NCBI GenBank assembly: GCA_046297455.1
Contig: JBKBIT010000017.1
Location: 29,187-93,186 of the forward strand
Reading direction: 5' to 3'
DNA length: 64,000 nt
Origin: ZYF759 sp046297455
GTDB taxonomy: Bacteria > Pseudomonadota > Alphaproteobacteria > Rhizobiales > Rhizobiaceae
Shown here: in pieces, positions 11,005 through 20,282 of the stretch
Numbering within the stretch: position 1 is the stretch's first letter
Layout: every line of letters begins with the position of its first letter
The notes under the pieces: model-generated
What the model was told of the DNA's origin: nothing
What the model saw: only the letters and a program-made list of their open reading frames with translations
Databases searched by the model: none
Position numbers and translations under genes: made by a program

Positions 11005-12216
11005 TCAGGCCATCGCCTTCTGGAGGTTCTCGTCCACCTTGTCGAGGAAGCCGGTGGTCGACAGCCAGGGCTGGTCGGGGCCGATCAGCAGGGCCAGATC
11101 CTTGGTCATGAAACCGGATTCGACCGTATCGACGCAGACCTTCTCCAGCGTGTCGGCAAAGCGCTTGAGCTCGGCATTGTCGTCGAGCTTGGCGCGGTGG
11201 GCGAGGCCGCGGGTCCAGGCGAAGATCGAGGCGATCGAATTGGTCGAGGTCTCCTCGCCGCGCTGGTGCTGGCGGTAGTGGCGCGTGACCGTGCCATGCG
11301 CGGCCTCGGCCTCCACCGTCTGGCCGTCCGGCGTCATCAGCACCGAAGTCATCAGGCCGAGCGAGCCGAAGCCCTGCGCCACCGTGTCGGATTGCACGTC
11401 GCCATCATAGTTCTTGCACGCCCAAACATAGCCGCCCGACCACTTCAGATTGGCCGCCACCATGTCGTCGATCAGGCGGTGCTCGTACCAGATCTTCTTT
11501 TCCTTGAAGGCTGCCTCGAACTCGGCCTCGTAGATCTCCTGGAAGATGTCCTTGAAGCGCCCGTCATAGACCTTCATGATCGTGTTCTTGGTCGACAGAT
11601 AGACCGGGTAGCCGCGCTGCAGGCCATAGTTCAGCGAGGCGCGCGCGAAGTCGCGGATGGAATCGTCGAGATTGTACATCGCCATGGCGATGCCGGAGGA
11701 GGGCGCGTCAAACACCTCGTGCTCGATGGTCTGGCCGTCCTCGCCGACGAACTTAATCGTCAGCTTGCCTTTGCCGGGGAACTTGAAGTCGGTCGCGCGG
11801 TATTGATCGCCATATGCATGGCGGCCAACGATCACGGGCTTGGTCCAGCCCGGCACGAGACGGGGTACGTTCTTGCAGATAATCGGCTCGCGGAAGATGA
11901 CGCCGCCCAGAATGTTGCGGATCGTGCCGTTAGGTGAGCGGTACATGCGCTTCAGCCCGAACTCTTCGACGCGCGCCTCATCCGGTGTGATGGTCGCGCA
12001 TTTGACGCCGACGCCGTATTTCTTGATGGCGTGCGCAGCGTCGACCGTGATCTGGTCGTCGGTTGCGTCACGGCTTTCCATGCCGAGATCGTAATATTTC
12101 AGATCGATGTCGAGATAGGGGTGGATCAGCTTGTCCTTGATGAACTGCCAGATGATGCGGGTCATCTCGTCCCCGTCCAGTTCGACGACGGGATTCTCCA
12201 CCTTGATCTTCGACAT
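11005..12216 (-). CDS. icd: NADP-dependent isocitrate dehydrogenase
   Basis: A 403-aa enzyme of the TCA cycle, converting isocitrate to 2-oxoglutarate with NADP. It belongs to the short homodimeric 'eukaryote-like' type found in Rhizobiales, as shown by VELDGDEMTRIIWQFIK at the N-terminus, KCATITPDEARVEEF, SPNGTIRNILGG, the Lys-Tyr catalytic region DDMVAANLKWSGGYVWACKNYDGDVQSD and the cofactor loop EAAHGTVTRHYRQHQRG. Length is as expected. A good promoter lies upstream. It sits downstream of the CHAT-protein gene on the same strand but has its own promoter. Confidence 0.97.
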   Translation of the reverse strand: MSKIKVENPVVELDGDEMTRIIWQFIKDKLIHPYLDIDLKYYDLGMESRDATDDQITVDAAHAIKKYGVGVKCATITPDEARVEEFGLKRMYRSPNGTIRNILGGVIFREPIICKNVPRLVPGWTKPVIVGRHAYGDQYRATDFKFPGKGKLTIKFVGEDGQTIEHEVFDAPSSGIAMAMYNLDDSIRDFARASLNYGLQRGYPVYLSTKNTIMKVYDGRFKDIFQEIYEAEFEAAFKEKKIWYEHRLIDDMVAANLKWSGGYVWACKNYDGDVQSDTVAQGFGSLGLMTSVLMTPDGQTVEAEAAHGTVTRHYRQHQRGEETSTNSIASIFAWTRGLAHRAKLDDNAELKRFADTLEKVCVDTVESGFMTKDLALLIGPDQPWLSTTGFLDKVDENLQKAMA

Positions 12217-12277
12217 GTGTGTTGTGCCTCGCTTGTAAAATCAGCAACCGGACGGTCGCAAAAAACGGATGGCGGCC

Positions 12278-12306
12278 CCTATAGCAAAGCCCCGAGTGGC
12301 GCGCAA
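12278..12306 (-). promoter_or_regulatory. Probable housekeeping promoter of icd
   Basis: On the minus strand TTGCGC (12306-12301), a 17-base spacer and TATAGG (12283-12278) lie about 60 bases upstream of the icd start. Spacing is ideal; the -35 matches the alphaproteobacterial TTG core. Confidence 0.55.
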
Positions 12307-12328
12307 ACCACACCAATCGGCACAATGG

Positions 12329-15300
12329 CTAAAGCCAGTTGCCCATCAGGATGAAGGGTGACCAGAAATAGGGATGGCTGGCGGGCATTTGCTGCTGCGG
12401 ACGCCGCGTACTGGCAATGCCACGTTCGCGATGCCCCTCCAAGGCCGTGCCGCGGATCATCGATATCTGGGCAGCACGCAGGGCAGCTGCCTTGTCGATG
12501 CCTTCCGAGACGAACAGCGAATAGAACTGTGCCATCAGCTCGGCAGTGGCATCGTCGGCCACTGGCCACAATGTTGCCAACACAGCGGAGGCTCCATTCA
12601 TCTGGGCGAGGGCGCCGAAGCTCTCGACCTCACCGCCATCGGCACCGCTGCCCCGTGCGGTCTTACAAGCCGAAAGTGTCAGCAGATCGACGCCGCCGAA
12701 GCGAAAGCCACGCCCGCGCCGGATATCGGCCAGGGAAAGCGACGAGCCGTCGCCTAGGAGAAGAAAGGAATCGGTCTCGCGGCCCGGCACGAGGTGGAAG
12801 TGGCTGGCAATGTGAACCACTGCCGGACGCTCACCCAGCGCCTCGCGGAAAGCGTCGCGGGTAAACTCGGCGTCCAGGCTGGCAGGACCGGCAAGCGCGC
12901 CGGCACTGCCTGTCCGGCCGAAAATGGCTTCGATCTCGCGTGCGACGCCCGGCAGTGGTGAGAATCCAGGGTGACTGCCGGTTACACCAAATCCGGCGCT
13001 ACGCGTCGGCTCGCGATCTGCCGGCGCATATCGCGTGCGTGCCGCGGGCGTGAAGATCGCCAACGAATAGTCCTCAATCAGGTAGCTTTGCCCGTCGAAC
13101 AGGGCGGCAAAGGGCACATAGCGCAAGAAGCCCTGAAGGTTCAGCATGATCGTGTCGGCACCGCTGTCGCGAAGTTCGTTCGCGACCGGTGCGATCAGGA
13201 TATCGTGCAGGCTTTTCAGCCTGGCATTGGCATCGGGAGCTCGCGCTTCGATGGTCGACAGCGCATCGAATACCCTCCGCGAGAGTTCAGTGCGGTCGAT
13301 GTCGACCTGTTTGTGGATCGAGGCGTCAGCGGCAGTCAGGAAGAGATGTGTGGCATTGGCCAGCGCGGCGACTTGAAGCATGACTGCGCGGCCACCCAGA
13401 TCCCGAAGTGTTTCCTGATGATCGGCCGTGTAGTCGAGATTGATCGCATCGATCTCGCGTCGAATCTCGTATTCTTGATCAGTGGCTTCAACCAGGAAAG
13501 CATCTACACGTTCCATGAAGTCTGCATAGGCTTCGTCCAACGCCTCTTCCAGAAGCCGCCGTGTTTCAAGTTCGGTGTCGCTTAGAGCGCCAGCCGCCAA
13601 CCGTGCATCCAGCCTGGCCAAGGCGCTGGCTGCCGCAACGGGGCGTGAGAGCAATTCGGTGATTGTCTCCTGGAAGCTCTCCTCGCCATGTGTGAGGAGC
13701 GCCTGACTGTCGCGCAGATCGACAGTCGAATCGCGGAGGACGAAGTCTACCAACTCTTCCTCCTTTTCCATGTTCAGGACGGCTTGCGCCTCCGAGAAAC
13801 GGCCCTCCATGATCAGGAGATCGGCCAGATCCTGATAGAGGTGTCGCCATTCTTCGCGAAAACCATGCAGTTGCTCGTCGGCATACTCGGTATTGAGGGA
13901 ACGGATACGCTGCTGTGCGTTCACCGCCAGCTTGCCGAACATGATCGCACGGCGGTTGTCCCCAAGCCCCCTGAAGGCCTTGGAGAGGGAATCGTAGTTC
14001 CAGCGCTGGAAGTCGAGGGTGGCCTCGGGGTCGAGGCGCAGGATGGCCATTGCCCGCATTCCCCACTGGATCGCTTCCAGATGATTGCCCAACAGATGCG
14101 ATGCGATGCCGATATTGATGTATCCGCCAACCGTGTTTGGATGTGTTGGCCCGAGCCTTTCTTCCAGGATCGCGACTGCTTCGCGGAACATCGCATCGGA
14201 TTCGGCGTGACGTTCAAGACGCCGATATACCCAACCTGAATTGTTGATGGCGTAAGCTACCGAGGCGCTGCGCTCTCCTTCGGTTGCCTCCAGGATGCGC
14301 TGTGCTTCTGCATAGCTGGCGAGTGAGGCGTCGAATTGCTCGAGCCCTTCCCAGCCGATCCCTTCGGTAAGGTAGGTGTGGCCGACCAACGTATTGTCGC
14401 CGCCGTGCAGGGAGACCAGGATGTCCCGCGCTTCCTCGATGTGGGTGATCGATTCTTGGTAGCGCGCTACCTTCTGCAGTGTGTCTGCGAGCCCGGTCAG
14501 CGCGAAAGCTAGTGCTTCGGATCGGGGCTGGAACTCCCTTAGTAGTGCGATCTGTTCTTCCCGAGCGATCTCCGAAGATCGGTATTGGGTAAGGAGGTGG
14601 TTCAGATAGGCTATGACCGATAGCGAGTTGGCCAAGACTTGGTGATCTGCAAAGGTCGACCTGTGGATGTCGAGCGCTCGGCCATAGGCCTCAAGAGCCT
14701 TTTGGTGTTCCCGCTTGTGGAACCAGCCTATTCCTTCTGCCTCCAGTGCGTAGGCAACAATGGGCAGCCTGTCCAAGCCAGCTCGCTGGACCACTTCGAC
14801 AGCTTCCTGGTAAAGCCCGATTGCCTCTGTATGCAGCTCTGCCGACCGCAACTGGTCGGCCCGGAAGATCAGCAGATCGACCCGCATGTCGTTGTGGATC
14901 ACGCTCTCGCGCGCAAAAGTCAGGTATCTGTCGAGTGCCTCGACATGTCCGGCTTCGTCTTCACTCTCACTGGCCAACCCGATCAGATTGATCAGCAGGG
15001 CGGCGATATCGTCCTTGAATGAGATGGGGTGGGATTGCAGAAGACCCAACGCCGTTTCGTAGGCCAGCGCCGCTTCTGGCAATTCTCCCAAGGCGTAGAA
15101 GGTCAGCCCGCGCTCCCAATGCAACGTCGCCTTCAGGTACCGACGTCGTGCACTGACGTGATCGGATCCTGGCAAAACATCTGAGCGACGTGTTCCTTCT
15201 GCGGCAAACGCTGCCAACCGCTGATCCAGCAGCAGGAGTGCCTGCTCATGGTTGCCGGCTGCCCGCAACTCTCTCGCGCGCGCCATTTCACGGTCTGCAA

Positions 15301-15439
15301 GGAACTCCGCATCGGCGTCATCAGCCCGTTCCACCCGAGCTGAATCGGCATCCCCGGGCAAGGTTTCAGCAAAAGCTGAGATCCCGGTTGCCAGACAGAC
15401 AAGCAGTGCACATCCCAGTGCCGCTGCACGCATATCCAT
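12329..15439 (-). CDS. Exported TPR-CHAT domain protein (caspase-like peptidase family)
   Basis: A 1036-aa protein. Residues 1-25 are a Sec signal peptide (hydrophobic core, Ala-rich end near AFAET). About residues 50-560 are helical repeats, including clear tetratricopeptide units (for example EALAYETALGLLQSH-like, QKALEAYGRALDIH, SDAMFREAVAILEERLGPTHPNT). A coiled-coil segment follows, and the C-terminal 250-300 residues are a CHAT domain. The CHAT catalytic pair is visible: His880 in HIASHFH and Cys925 in TLSACKTA, followed by the family blocks GASAVLATLW and the C-terminal SHPYFWSPFILMG. CHAT proteins are caspase-clan peptidases; the signal peptide places this one in the periplasm or outside. 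Target and trigger are unknown. It is a single gene, divergent from an alpha/beta hydrolase. Confidence 0.9.
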   Translation of the reverse strand: MDMRAAALGCALLVCLATGISAFAETLPGDADSARVERADDADAEFLADREMARARELRAAGNHEQALLLLDQRLAAFAAEGTRRSDVLPGSDHVSARRRYLKATLHWERGLTFYALGELPEAALAYETALGLLQSHPISFKDDIAALLINLIGLASESEDEAGHVEALDRYLTFARESVIHNDMRVDLLIFRADQLRSAELHTEAIGLYQEAVEVVQRAGLDRLPIVAYALEAEGIGWFHKREHQKALEAYGRALDIHRSTFADHQVLANSLSVIAYLNHLLTQYRSSEIAREEQIALLREFQPRSEALAFALTGLADTLQKVARYQESITHIEEARDILVSLHGGDNTLVGHTYLTEGIGWEGLEQFDASLASYAEAQRILEATEGERSASVAYAINNSGWVYRRLERHAESDAMFREAVAILEERLGPTHPNTVGGYINIGIASHLLGNHLEAIQWGMRAMAILRLDPEATLDFQRWNYDSLSKAFRGLGDNRRAIMFGKLAVNAQQRIRSLNTEYADEQLHGFREEWRHLYQDLADLLIMEGRFSEAQAVLNMEKEEELVDFVLRDSTVDLRDSQALLTHGEESFQETITELLSRPVAAASALARLDARLAAGALSDTELETRRLLEEALDEAYADFMERVDAFLVEATDQEYEIRREIDAINLDYTADHQETLRDLGGRAVMLQVAALANATHLFLTAADASIHKQVDIDRTELSRRVFDALSTIEARAPDANARLKSLHDILIAPVANELRDSGADTIMLNLQGFLRYVPFAALFDGQSYLIEDYSLAIFTPAARTRYAPADREPTRSAGFGVTGSHPGFSPLPGVAREIEAIFGRTGSAGALAGPASLDAEFTRDAFREALGERPAVVHIASHFHLVPGRETDSFLLLGDGSSLSLADIRRGRGFRFGGVDLLTLSACKTARGSGADGGEVESFGALAQMNGASAVLATLWPVADDATAELMAQFYSLFVSEGIDKAAALRAAQISMIRGTALEGHRERGIASTRRPQQQMPASHPYFWSPFILMGNWL

Positions 15440-15625
15440 ATTACCCCGTCGCCCGCGTTATGACTGATCTGGCCTGCTAGGTTCCCTTACGGGAGTACAA
15501 CGAAATTGTAAGCCGTGCGCAACATGTCTGGAAGAAATGGACCTATTTGGGGCCGGACATGAATGCAGACGCAGGATCGACATTGCATTGGTCGCAGAGT
15601 ACCCGTGGCATCGGAGGAAATCTTG

Positions 15626-16516
15626 ATGCATGGGTTCTCATTCGAATACATCGATATCGGTACTGTCAGGTTGCACCTGGCCAGCGCTGGTGATCCCAAA
15701 AGACCTTTGATTCTGTGTCTGCATGGTTTTCCCGAGTATTGGGCGGGATGGAAGCAGGTCATGGAGGAACTAAGCGGGGAGTTTTATCTCGTCGCACCCG
15801 ACCAGCGCGGCTACAACCTCTCCTCGCGGCCGCAGGAGGTAGAGGCCTACCGTACCAGGGAGTTGGTGGCTGACATTGCCGCGCTCGCCGATCATTTGTC
15901 GCCGGACCGACCTTTCATCCTGGCAGGACACGATTGGGGTGCATCGGTGGCCTATGCTTATGCCTTTCGCCATCCTGAAAGGCTTTCTCATCTCGTGATC
16001 GCCAACGGTGTCCATCCGGTCTGTTTCCAGCGCGCCATTCTTGAGGATCGAGCACAACGAGAGGCTAGCCAGTACATCAACCTTCTGCGCAGCAGGCGCG
16101 CCGAAGATATCCTTGCGGCCGATGGGTTCCGTCGGCTGATGGGCATGATCGGCAAGTTCTCCAAAACCGAGTTCATGGATGAAGAGACGCGGTCCGGCTA
16201 TCTGGAAGCTTGGACAAAAGAGGGTGCCCTGACCGGCATGCTGAACTGGTATCGCGCCGCTCCCTTAGTTGTTCCCGGCCCAGGTGAATTGGCAGCGATG
16301 CCTGAGTTGATGGTCGGAGGGAATTTCGAGGTAAGGATGCCGCACCTGCTTCTATGGGGTGAAGCCGACGAGGCCTTGCTGCCTTCGACGATTATGGGTC
16401 TAGGCGAACACGTGTCGGATCTGGCCATCAGGCATTTTGCTGATGCAGGCCACTGGATCCTTCATGAAAAGCCAAGGGAAGTCGCGACCGCAATGAAGCA
16501 ATTCCTCTTGCGTTGA
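15626..16516 (+). CDS. Alpha/beta hydrolase, epoxide hydrolase / haloalkane dehalogenase-like
   Basis: A 296-aa alpha/beta hydrolase. The oxyanion segment LHGFPEYWAGW, the nucleophile elbow GHDWGASVA (Asp rather than Ser at the nucleophile position) and a late His in ADAGHWILHEKP place it with the epoxide hydrolase/dehalogenase branch, in which an aspartate attacks the substrate. The actual substrate is unknown. The start at 15626 is chosen for its GGAGGAAA ribosome binding site; the frame continues to 15563 without one. No signal peptide, so cytoplasmic. Confidence 0.85.
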   Translation: MHGFSFEYIDIGTVRLHLASAGDPKRPLILCLHGFPEYWAGWKQVMEELSGEFYLVAPDQRGYNLSSRPQEVEAYRTRELVADIAALADHLSPDRPFILAGHDWGASVAYAYAFRHPERLSHLVIANGVHPVCFQRAILEDRAQREASQYINLLRSRRAEDILAADGFRRLMGMIGKFSKTEFMDEETRSGYLEAWTKEGALTGMLNWYRAAPLVVPGPGELAAMPELMVGGNFEVRMPHLLLWGEADEALLPSTIMGLGEHVSDLAIRHFADAGHWILHEKPREVATAMKQFLLR

Positions 16517-16587
16517 GCCCCCGACAGCCCTTTCGTTTTGTGGCCCACCATGCCAATGGCAGGGTTTCCAAATCAGCGGATGCAAAC

Positions 16588-17433
16588 ATGGCCGGTACTG
16601 CCAGCAACAAGCAACTCATCACGGATGGTCCGGTGATCATTCTTGTCGAACCGCAACTCGGTGAGAATATCGGCATGGTCGCGCGCGCCATGGCAAATTT
16701 CGGCTTGGCTGAGTTGAGAATCGTCAATCCGCGCGAGGGGTGGCCCAACGAGCGCGCGCGGGCGGCAGCCAGCCGCGCCGACCACGTCATCGACGGTGTG
16801 CATGTTTTTGAGACAGCCGAAGAGGCGCTGGCCGATATCGTTTTTGTCGTGGCAACAACGGCGCGGGAACGCGATGGGTTCAAAACGGTCCGCGGCCCGG
16901 TAGAGGCCAGCAATCTCCTGCGAGCGCGCCACACTGAACGTCAGAAGACGGGCATCATGTTCGGGCGCGAGCGCTGGGGTCTGACAAATGAGGAGGTTGC
17001 CCTTGCTGACGAGATCGTCACGTTCCCGGTCAATCCCGCTTTTGCGTCGCTGAACGTTGCCCAGGCGGTCCTGCTTATGTCCTATGAATGGATGAAGTCT
17101 GGATTATCCCCGGAAAGCATGACACCCTTTTCCGGACCAACTTACGAGCCTGCCGAAAAGGGTGCGCTATTCAGTCTCTTCAAGCATCTCGAAGAGGCAC
17201 TGGAAGCGCGTGGTTACTTCCGGCCTCAAGCCAAGAAGCCGAAGATGATCGATGCGTTGCGTGCCGTGTTGACCCGACCAGGCTTCTCGGACTCGGAGCT
17301 GAAGGTGCTGCGAGGTGTAATCTCTTCGCTTGACTATTTCTCGCCCAGTTCCCCTCGTGGCGCGGGATATCCCGAGCGCAAGGCGAAAGCAGATGCCATG
17401 GCCGCTGGACGACGCCCGGAAGAAGACAGCTGA
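16588..17433 (+). CDS. trmJ: tRNA (Cm32/Um32) 2'-O-methyltransferase, TrmJ-like SPOUT enzyme
   Basis: A 281-aa SpoU-family RNA methyltransferase. The three SPOUT motifs are visible: EPQLGENIGMVARAMANFG (motif 1), IMFGRERWGLTNEEV (motif 2) and FASLNVAQAVLLMSYE (motif 3, the SAM-binding knot). The long C-terminal extension (about 170-281) is typical of TrmJ, which methylates position 32 of tRNAs. The ATG at 16588 starts the conserved part; the frame upstream to 16513 would need a TTG. The stop is 1 base from the murI start, so the two are probably coupled. Confidence 0.88.
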   Translation: MAGTASNKQLITDGPVIILVEPQLGENIGMVARAMANFGLAELRIVNPREGWPNERARAAASRADHVIDGVHVFETAEEALADIVFVVATTARERDGFKTVRGPVEASNLLRARHTERQKTGIMFGRERWGLTNEEVALADEIVTFPVNPAFASLNVAQAVLLMSYEWMKSGLSPESMTPFSGPTYEPAEKGALFSLFKHLEEALEARGYFRPQAKKPKMIDALRAVLTRPGFSDSELKVLRGVISSLDYFSPSSPRGAGYPERKAKADAMAAGRRPEEDS

Positions 17434-17434
17434 G

Positions 17435-18217
17435 ATGAGCAGCCGGCCCGTCCTGGTTTTCGATTCCGGCATTGGGGGACTCACGGTTCTAAGGGAATTG
17501 CGGGTGCTGGCTGCGGGCCACCGTTTTGTCTACGTCGCCGACGATGCTGCCTTCCCTTATGGCGCGTGGGATGAGGCCGCACTGAGCGAGCGTATCGTCG
17601 AATTGTTCGGAAGGCTGATATCCGAATACGATCCCGTCGTTTCGGTGATAGCCTGCAACACCGCCTCCACAATAGTTCTGGCGCCGCTTCGAGCGGCTTT
17701 CCCCGAGCGCCAATTCGTCGGCACGGTCCCGGCCATCAAACCAGCCGCCGAACGCACGCGCTCGGGCGTGGTGGCAGTGCTGGCAACGCCGGGGACAGTC
17801 AAGCGGCAGTACACGCGCGAACTGATCCGCGACTGGGCGCAGAAATGTCATGTCCGCCTTGTGGGCAGCGACCAGTTAGCGGGCCTCGCGGAAGCCTATA
17901 TGCGCGACGGTTTCGTCGACGAGGCCGCCGTGCGCGCGGAAATAATGCCATGCTTCGTGGAGGTTGATGGCCGGCGAACCGATATCGTCGTGCTCGCATG
18001 CACGCACTATCCGTTCCTGGCCAATCGAATGCGGAAGATGGCGCCATGGCCGGTCGATTGGATCGATCCCGCCGAGGCTATCGCGCGTCGCGCGCTGAAT
18101 TTTCTCGACAATTTCGATGGTACGGAACGAGATGGTTCCGACCTTGCCATCTTTACTTCCGGCAACCCGCCGCAGGCCACTGTACGCCTGCTTCGAGGCT
18201 TCGGACTTAGCTGCTGA
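17435..18217 (+). CDS. murI: Glutamate racemase
   Basis: A 260-aa cofactor-independent racemase that makes D-glutamate for peptidoglycan. FDSGIGGLTVL near the N-terminus, the first catalytic cysteine in ACNTAST (Cys74) and the second in LACTHYPFL (Cys189) are all present. The start is one base after the trmJ stop. The stop lies 6 bases from that of the convergent diguanylate cyclase gene. Confidence 0.96.
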   Translation: MSSRPVLVFDSGIGGLTVLRELRVLAAGHRFVYVADDAAFPYGAWDEAALSERIVELFGRLISEYDPVVSVIACNTASTIVLAPLRAAFPERQFVGTVPAIKPAAERTRSGVVAVLATPGTVKRQYTRELIRDWAQKCHVRLVGSDQLAGLAEAYMRDGFVDEAAVRAEIMPCFVEVDGRRTDIVVLACTHYPFLANRMRKMAPWPVDWIDPAEAIARRALNFLDNFDGTERDGSDLAIFTSGNPPQATVRLLRGFGLSC

Positions 18218-18223
18218 GCCCTT

Positions 18224-19996
18224 TCAGGCAACGGCAAATCCGGCCGGCACAGCCTTTTGCTGCGATTGCTCCTGGATGGCCCAACGATTTCGCCCGTTCC
18301 TTTTGGCGCGATAGAGGGCGATATCAGCGCGGTGTGCTGCGTCATCCAGGCTCTCGCTACGAGGCGACAATCCGGCGCCCATGCTGACAGTGATGGGAAG
18401 GCTCGAACCGTCCGGCAGGTCAACCGGTTCGTCGACGAGATGCGCATGCAAATGCCGCAGCATCTCGGCGAGCTGGCGTTCGCTGCAGTCGGGCAGGATG
18501 ACGACAAACTCGTCGCCGCCCCACCGTGCGCAATATTCCTCGACACCGGTTCCCGACAGCAAGCGGTTGGCGACGGCAACCACAACCGCATCTCCTGCAC
18601 GATGTCCATGAGCGTCGTTGAATTCCTTGAAGTTGTCGATGTCGATGAGAATGAAACCGGTAGTCGTCTCATTGCCCGAGTCCGCCTTTACCTGCGCGAA
18701 GGCGTCCACCGCTCCTCGGCGGTTGAGGATGCCGCACATCGAATCCAGATAGGCAATGCTCTCCAACTGTTGTGTACGGAGACGCACTGCCTCTTCGAGC
18801 TCTTCACGGTTCAGCCTCACTGACGCAGCCATGTGGTTGATCCTGTCAGCCATGCGTCCGATCTCATCACTGCCAAAACCATGGAGCTGCCTGGAGAAAT
18901 CACCTGCATCCACCCCACTTATCGCCTGTTCAGCCTGTGCGAGGCGGTCAAGCACGCTGTGCTTGAAGAGCCAGACGGCTAGAAATGCCAAGCTTGCCAT
19001 CATGGTGAGCAGCAACAGTCCAACGGGAAGGAACAACCGACGATCAATGATCGCGTCAACATTCATGACCGTGACATTGTACCAGCCAAGTTGATCGAGA
19101 TACCCGACCCCGACAAGACGCTTGCGACCTTCCACACCCATGAAGGTGGCGGATGCCTTGCGGCTGTCACTGCGGGCTTGCGACATCATGTTCGCGAGTG
19201 TCGAGCGATCATCGTCATTGTCGATAAGGTTGAAGATCGTGCGGCGACCTTCGTCGTCCCGCGTGATGCTGTGAAATTCGATGCGACTGGCGTCTCGGGT
19301 CGCCTGGATGGCGCCGTCCGTATCGACAAAAAGGCTTTCCACGCCCACCTGTTCGCTGTCTACGACAGTGCGAATGAAAGTCGACAGATCGATGCCCGTC
19401 CCGATCACCCCGAGCAGTTCATTGCCCTGCCGGACAATGCAATTGATCCAGACCTTCGTCACCTGGAGCTTGTCGTCATTGTCTACATTGAGTTGGCAGC
19501 CGGTGCCTGAAGCGACCGTGGCATAGTACCAACCATCTCGCGGATTGTCGGGAGACAGGCGGTAGCGCAACTGGTCGCCAGTGTAGCTGCCGTCACGGTC
19601 GTTGAAGTAGTAGTTGCCCGAGGCGTGAACGACAAAGAAGTAGCTGCCGTCGACGAAGGTTTCGCGGTAATGCTCCAGTTCGGCGAGTCCGCGGTTGCGA
19701 AGCGGCGCGACATATTCGGCTCTCGCCCAGTCCATGATGACGGGAGAGCGCGATAGCGTCTCGGCTAGCGCAACCTCCCGGCCCAGGGCACTCAGGCCGC
19801 GCTGGCGATCATAAAGGATCTGGCGCTCCGCAAAGAGTGTACCAAGCGTCAGTGTTGTGTTGTTGATGATCCATTGGAAAGCCAGCGCCGCCGGGACAGC
19901 GAGGACGAGCAGTGCCCCCAGCACCAGAATTAGGACCTTCAGCCGAAGGCTGCGGGCAATTGTCGAGCCGACACCGCGCAATGCAGGCATTCCCAT
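18224..19996 (-). CDS. Membrane diguanylate cyclase with periplasmic sensor (dCache-HAMP-GGDEF)
   Basis: A 590-aa protein. A transmembrane helix (about residues 20-45) is followed by a periplasmic Cache-like sensor (about 45-300; segments SYFFVVHASGNYYFND and LLGVIGTGIDLSTF are typical of double-Cache domains binding small molecules), a second transmembrane helix (about 302-330), a HAMP-like linker and a GGDEF domain with an intact active site, RWGGDEFVVI. It should make c-di-GMP in response to an external signal. I see no RxxD autoinhibitory site next to GGDEF and no EAL domain. It stands alone, divergent from rpsD and convergent with murI. Confidence 0.92.
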   Translation of the reverse strand: MGMPALRGVGSTIARSLRLKVLILVLGALLVLAVPAALAFQWIINNTTLTLGTLFAERQILYDRQRGLSALGREVALAETLSRSPVIMDWARAEYVAPLRNRGLAELEHYRETFVDGSYFFVVHASGNYYFNDRDGSYTGDQLRYRLSPDNPRDGWYYATVASGTGCQLNVDNDDKLQVTKVWINCIVRQGNELLGVIGTGIDLSTFIRTVVDSEQVGVESLFVDTDGAIQATRDASRIEFHSITRDDEGRRTIFNLIDNDDDRSTLANMMSQARSDSRKASATFMGVEGRKRLVGVGYLDQLGWYNVTVMNVDAIIDRRLFLPVGLLLLTMMASLAFLAVWLFKHSVLDRLAQAEQAISGVDAGDFSRQLHGFGSDEIGRMADRINHMAASVRLNREELEEAVRLRTQQLESIAYLDSMCGILNRRGAVDAFAQVKADSGNETTTGFILIDIDNFKEFNDAHGHRAGDAVVVAVANRLLSGTGVEEYCARWGGDEFVVILPDCSERQLAEMLRHLHAHLVDEPVDLPDGSSLPITVSMGAGLSPRSESLDDAAHRADIALYRAKRNGRNRWAIQEQSQQKAVPAGFAVA

Positions 19997-20081
19997 TTCA
20001 ATTCATTGGCGATTTCATTGATCGCCGCGTTGATGATTAACATGAGGCCGAGTTCTGTAGATGACGTTAAGGACAGCTCGG

Positions 20082-20110
20082 TTGACAGCCGGGTGGCTTT
20101 GTCCTATTGC
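20082..20110 (+). promoter_or_regulatory. Promoter of rpsD
   Basis: A perfect -35 TTGACA (20082-20087), 17-base spacer and TATTGC (20105-20110). The predicted transcript starts near 20117 and leaves a leader of about 165 bases before rpsD. Confidence 0.7.
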
Positions 20111-20116
20111 CCCGAC

Positions 20117-20282
20117 GTTGCCGGGCCTCGCGTCCGGCATTTCGTTTAACGTGTCCCGTGGCTGGTCCCGCAAAGCGTGCGCGGTTTGGCCTGTCGGGTT
20201 CCCGGTGAGGGAGCCAGAGGAGGGCGCGTTTCCTTCGCTCGTCGCAGCCTGTGGCGGGCATAACGTTTTGAAAGGAAATGCG
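20117..20282 (+). promoter_or_regulatory. Long structured leader of rpsD, possible autoregulatory site
   Basis: The 165-base untranslated leader contains a hairpin (GGTTCCC / GGGAGCC, 20197-20215) and ends in a GAAAGGAAAT ribosome binding site just before the start. Ribosomal-protein leaders often carry feedback elements; that role is inferred from length and structure only. Confidence 0.35.
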
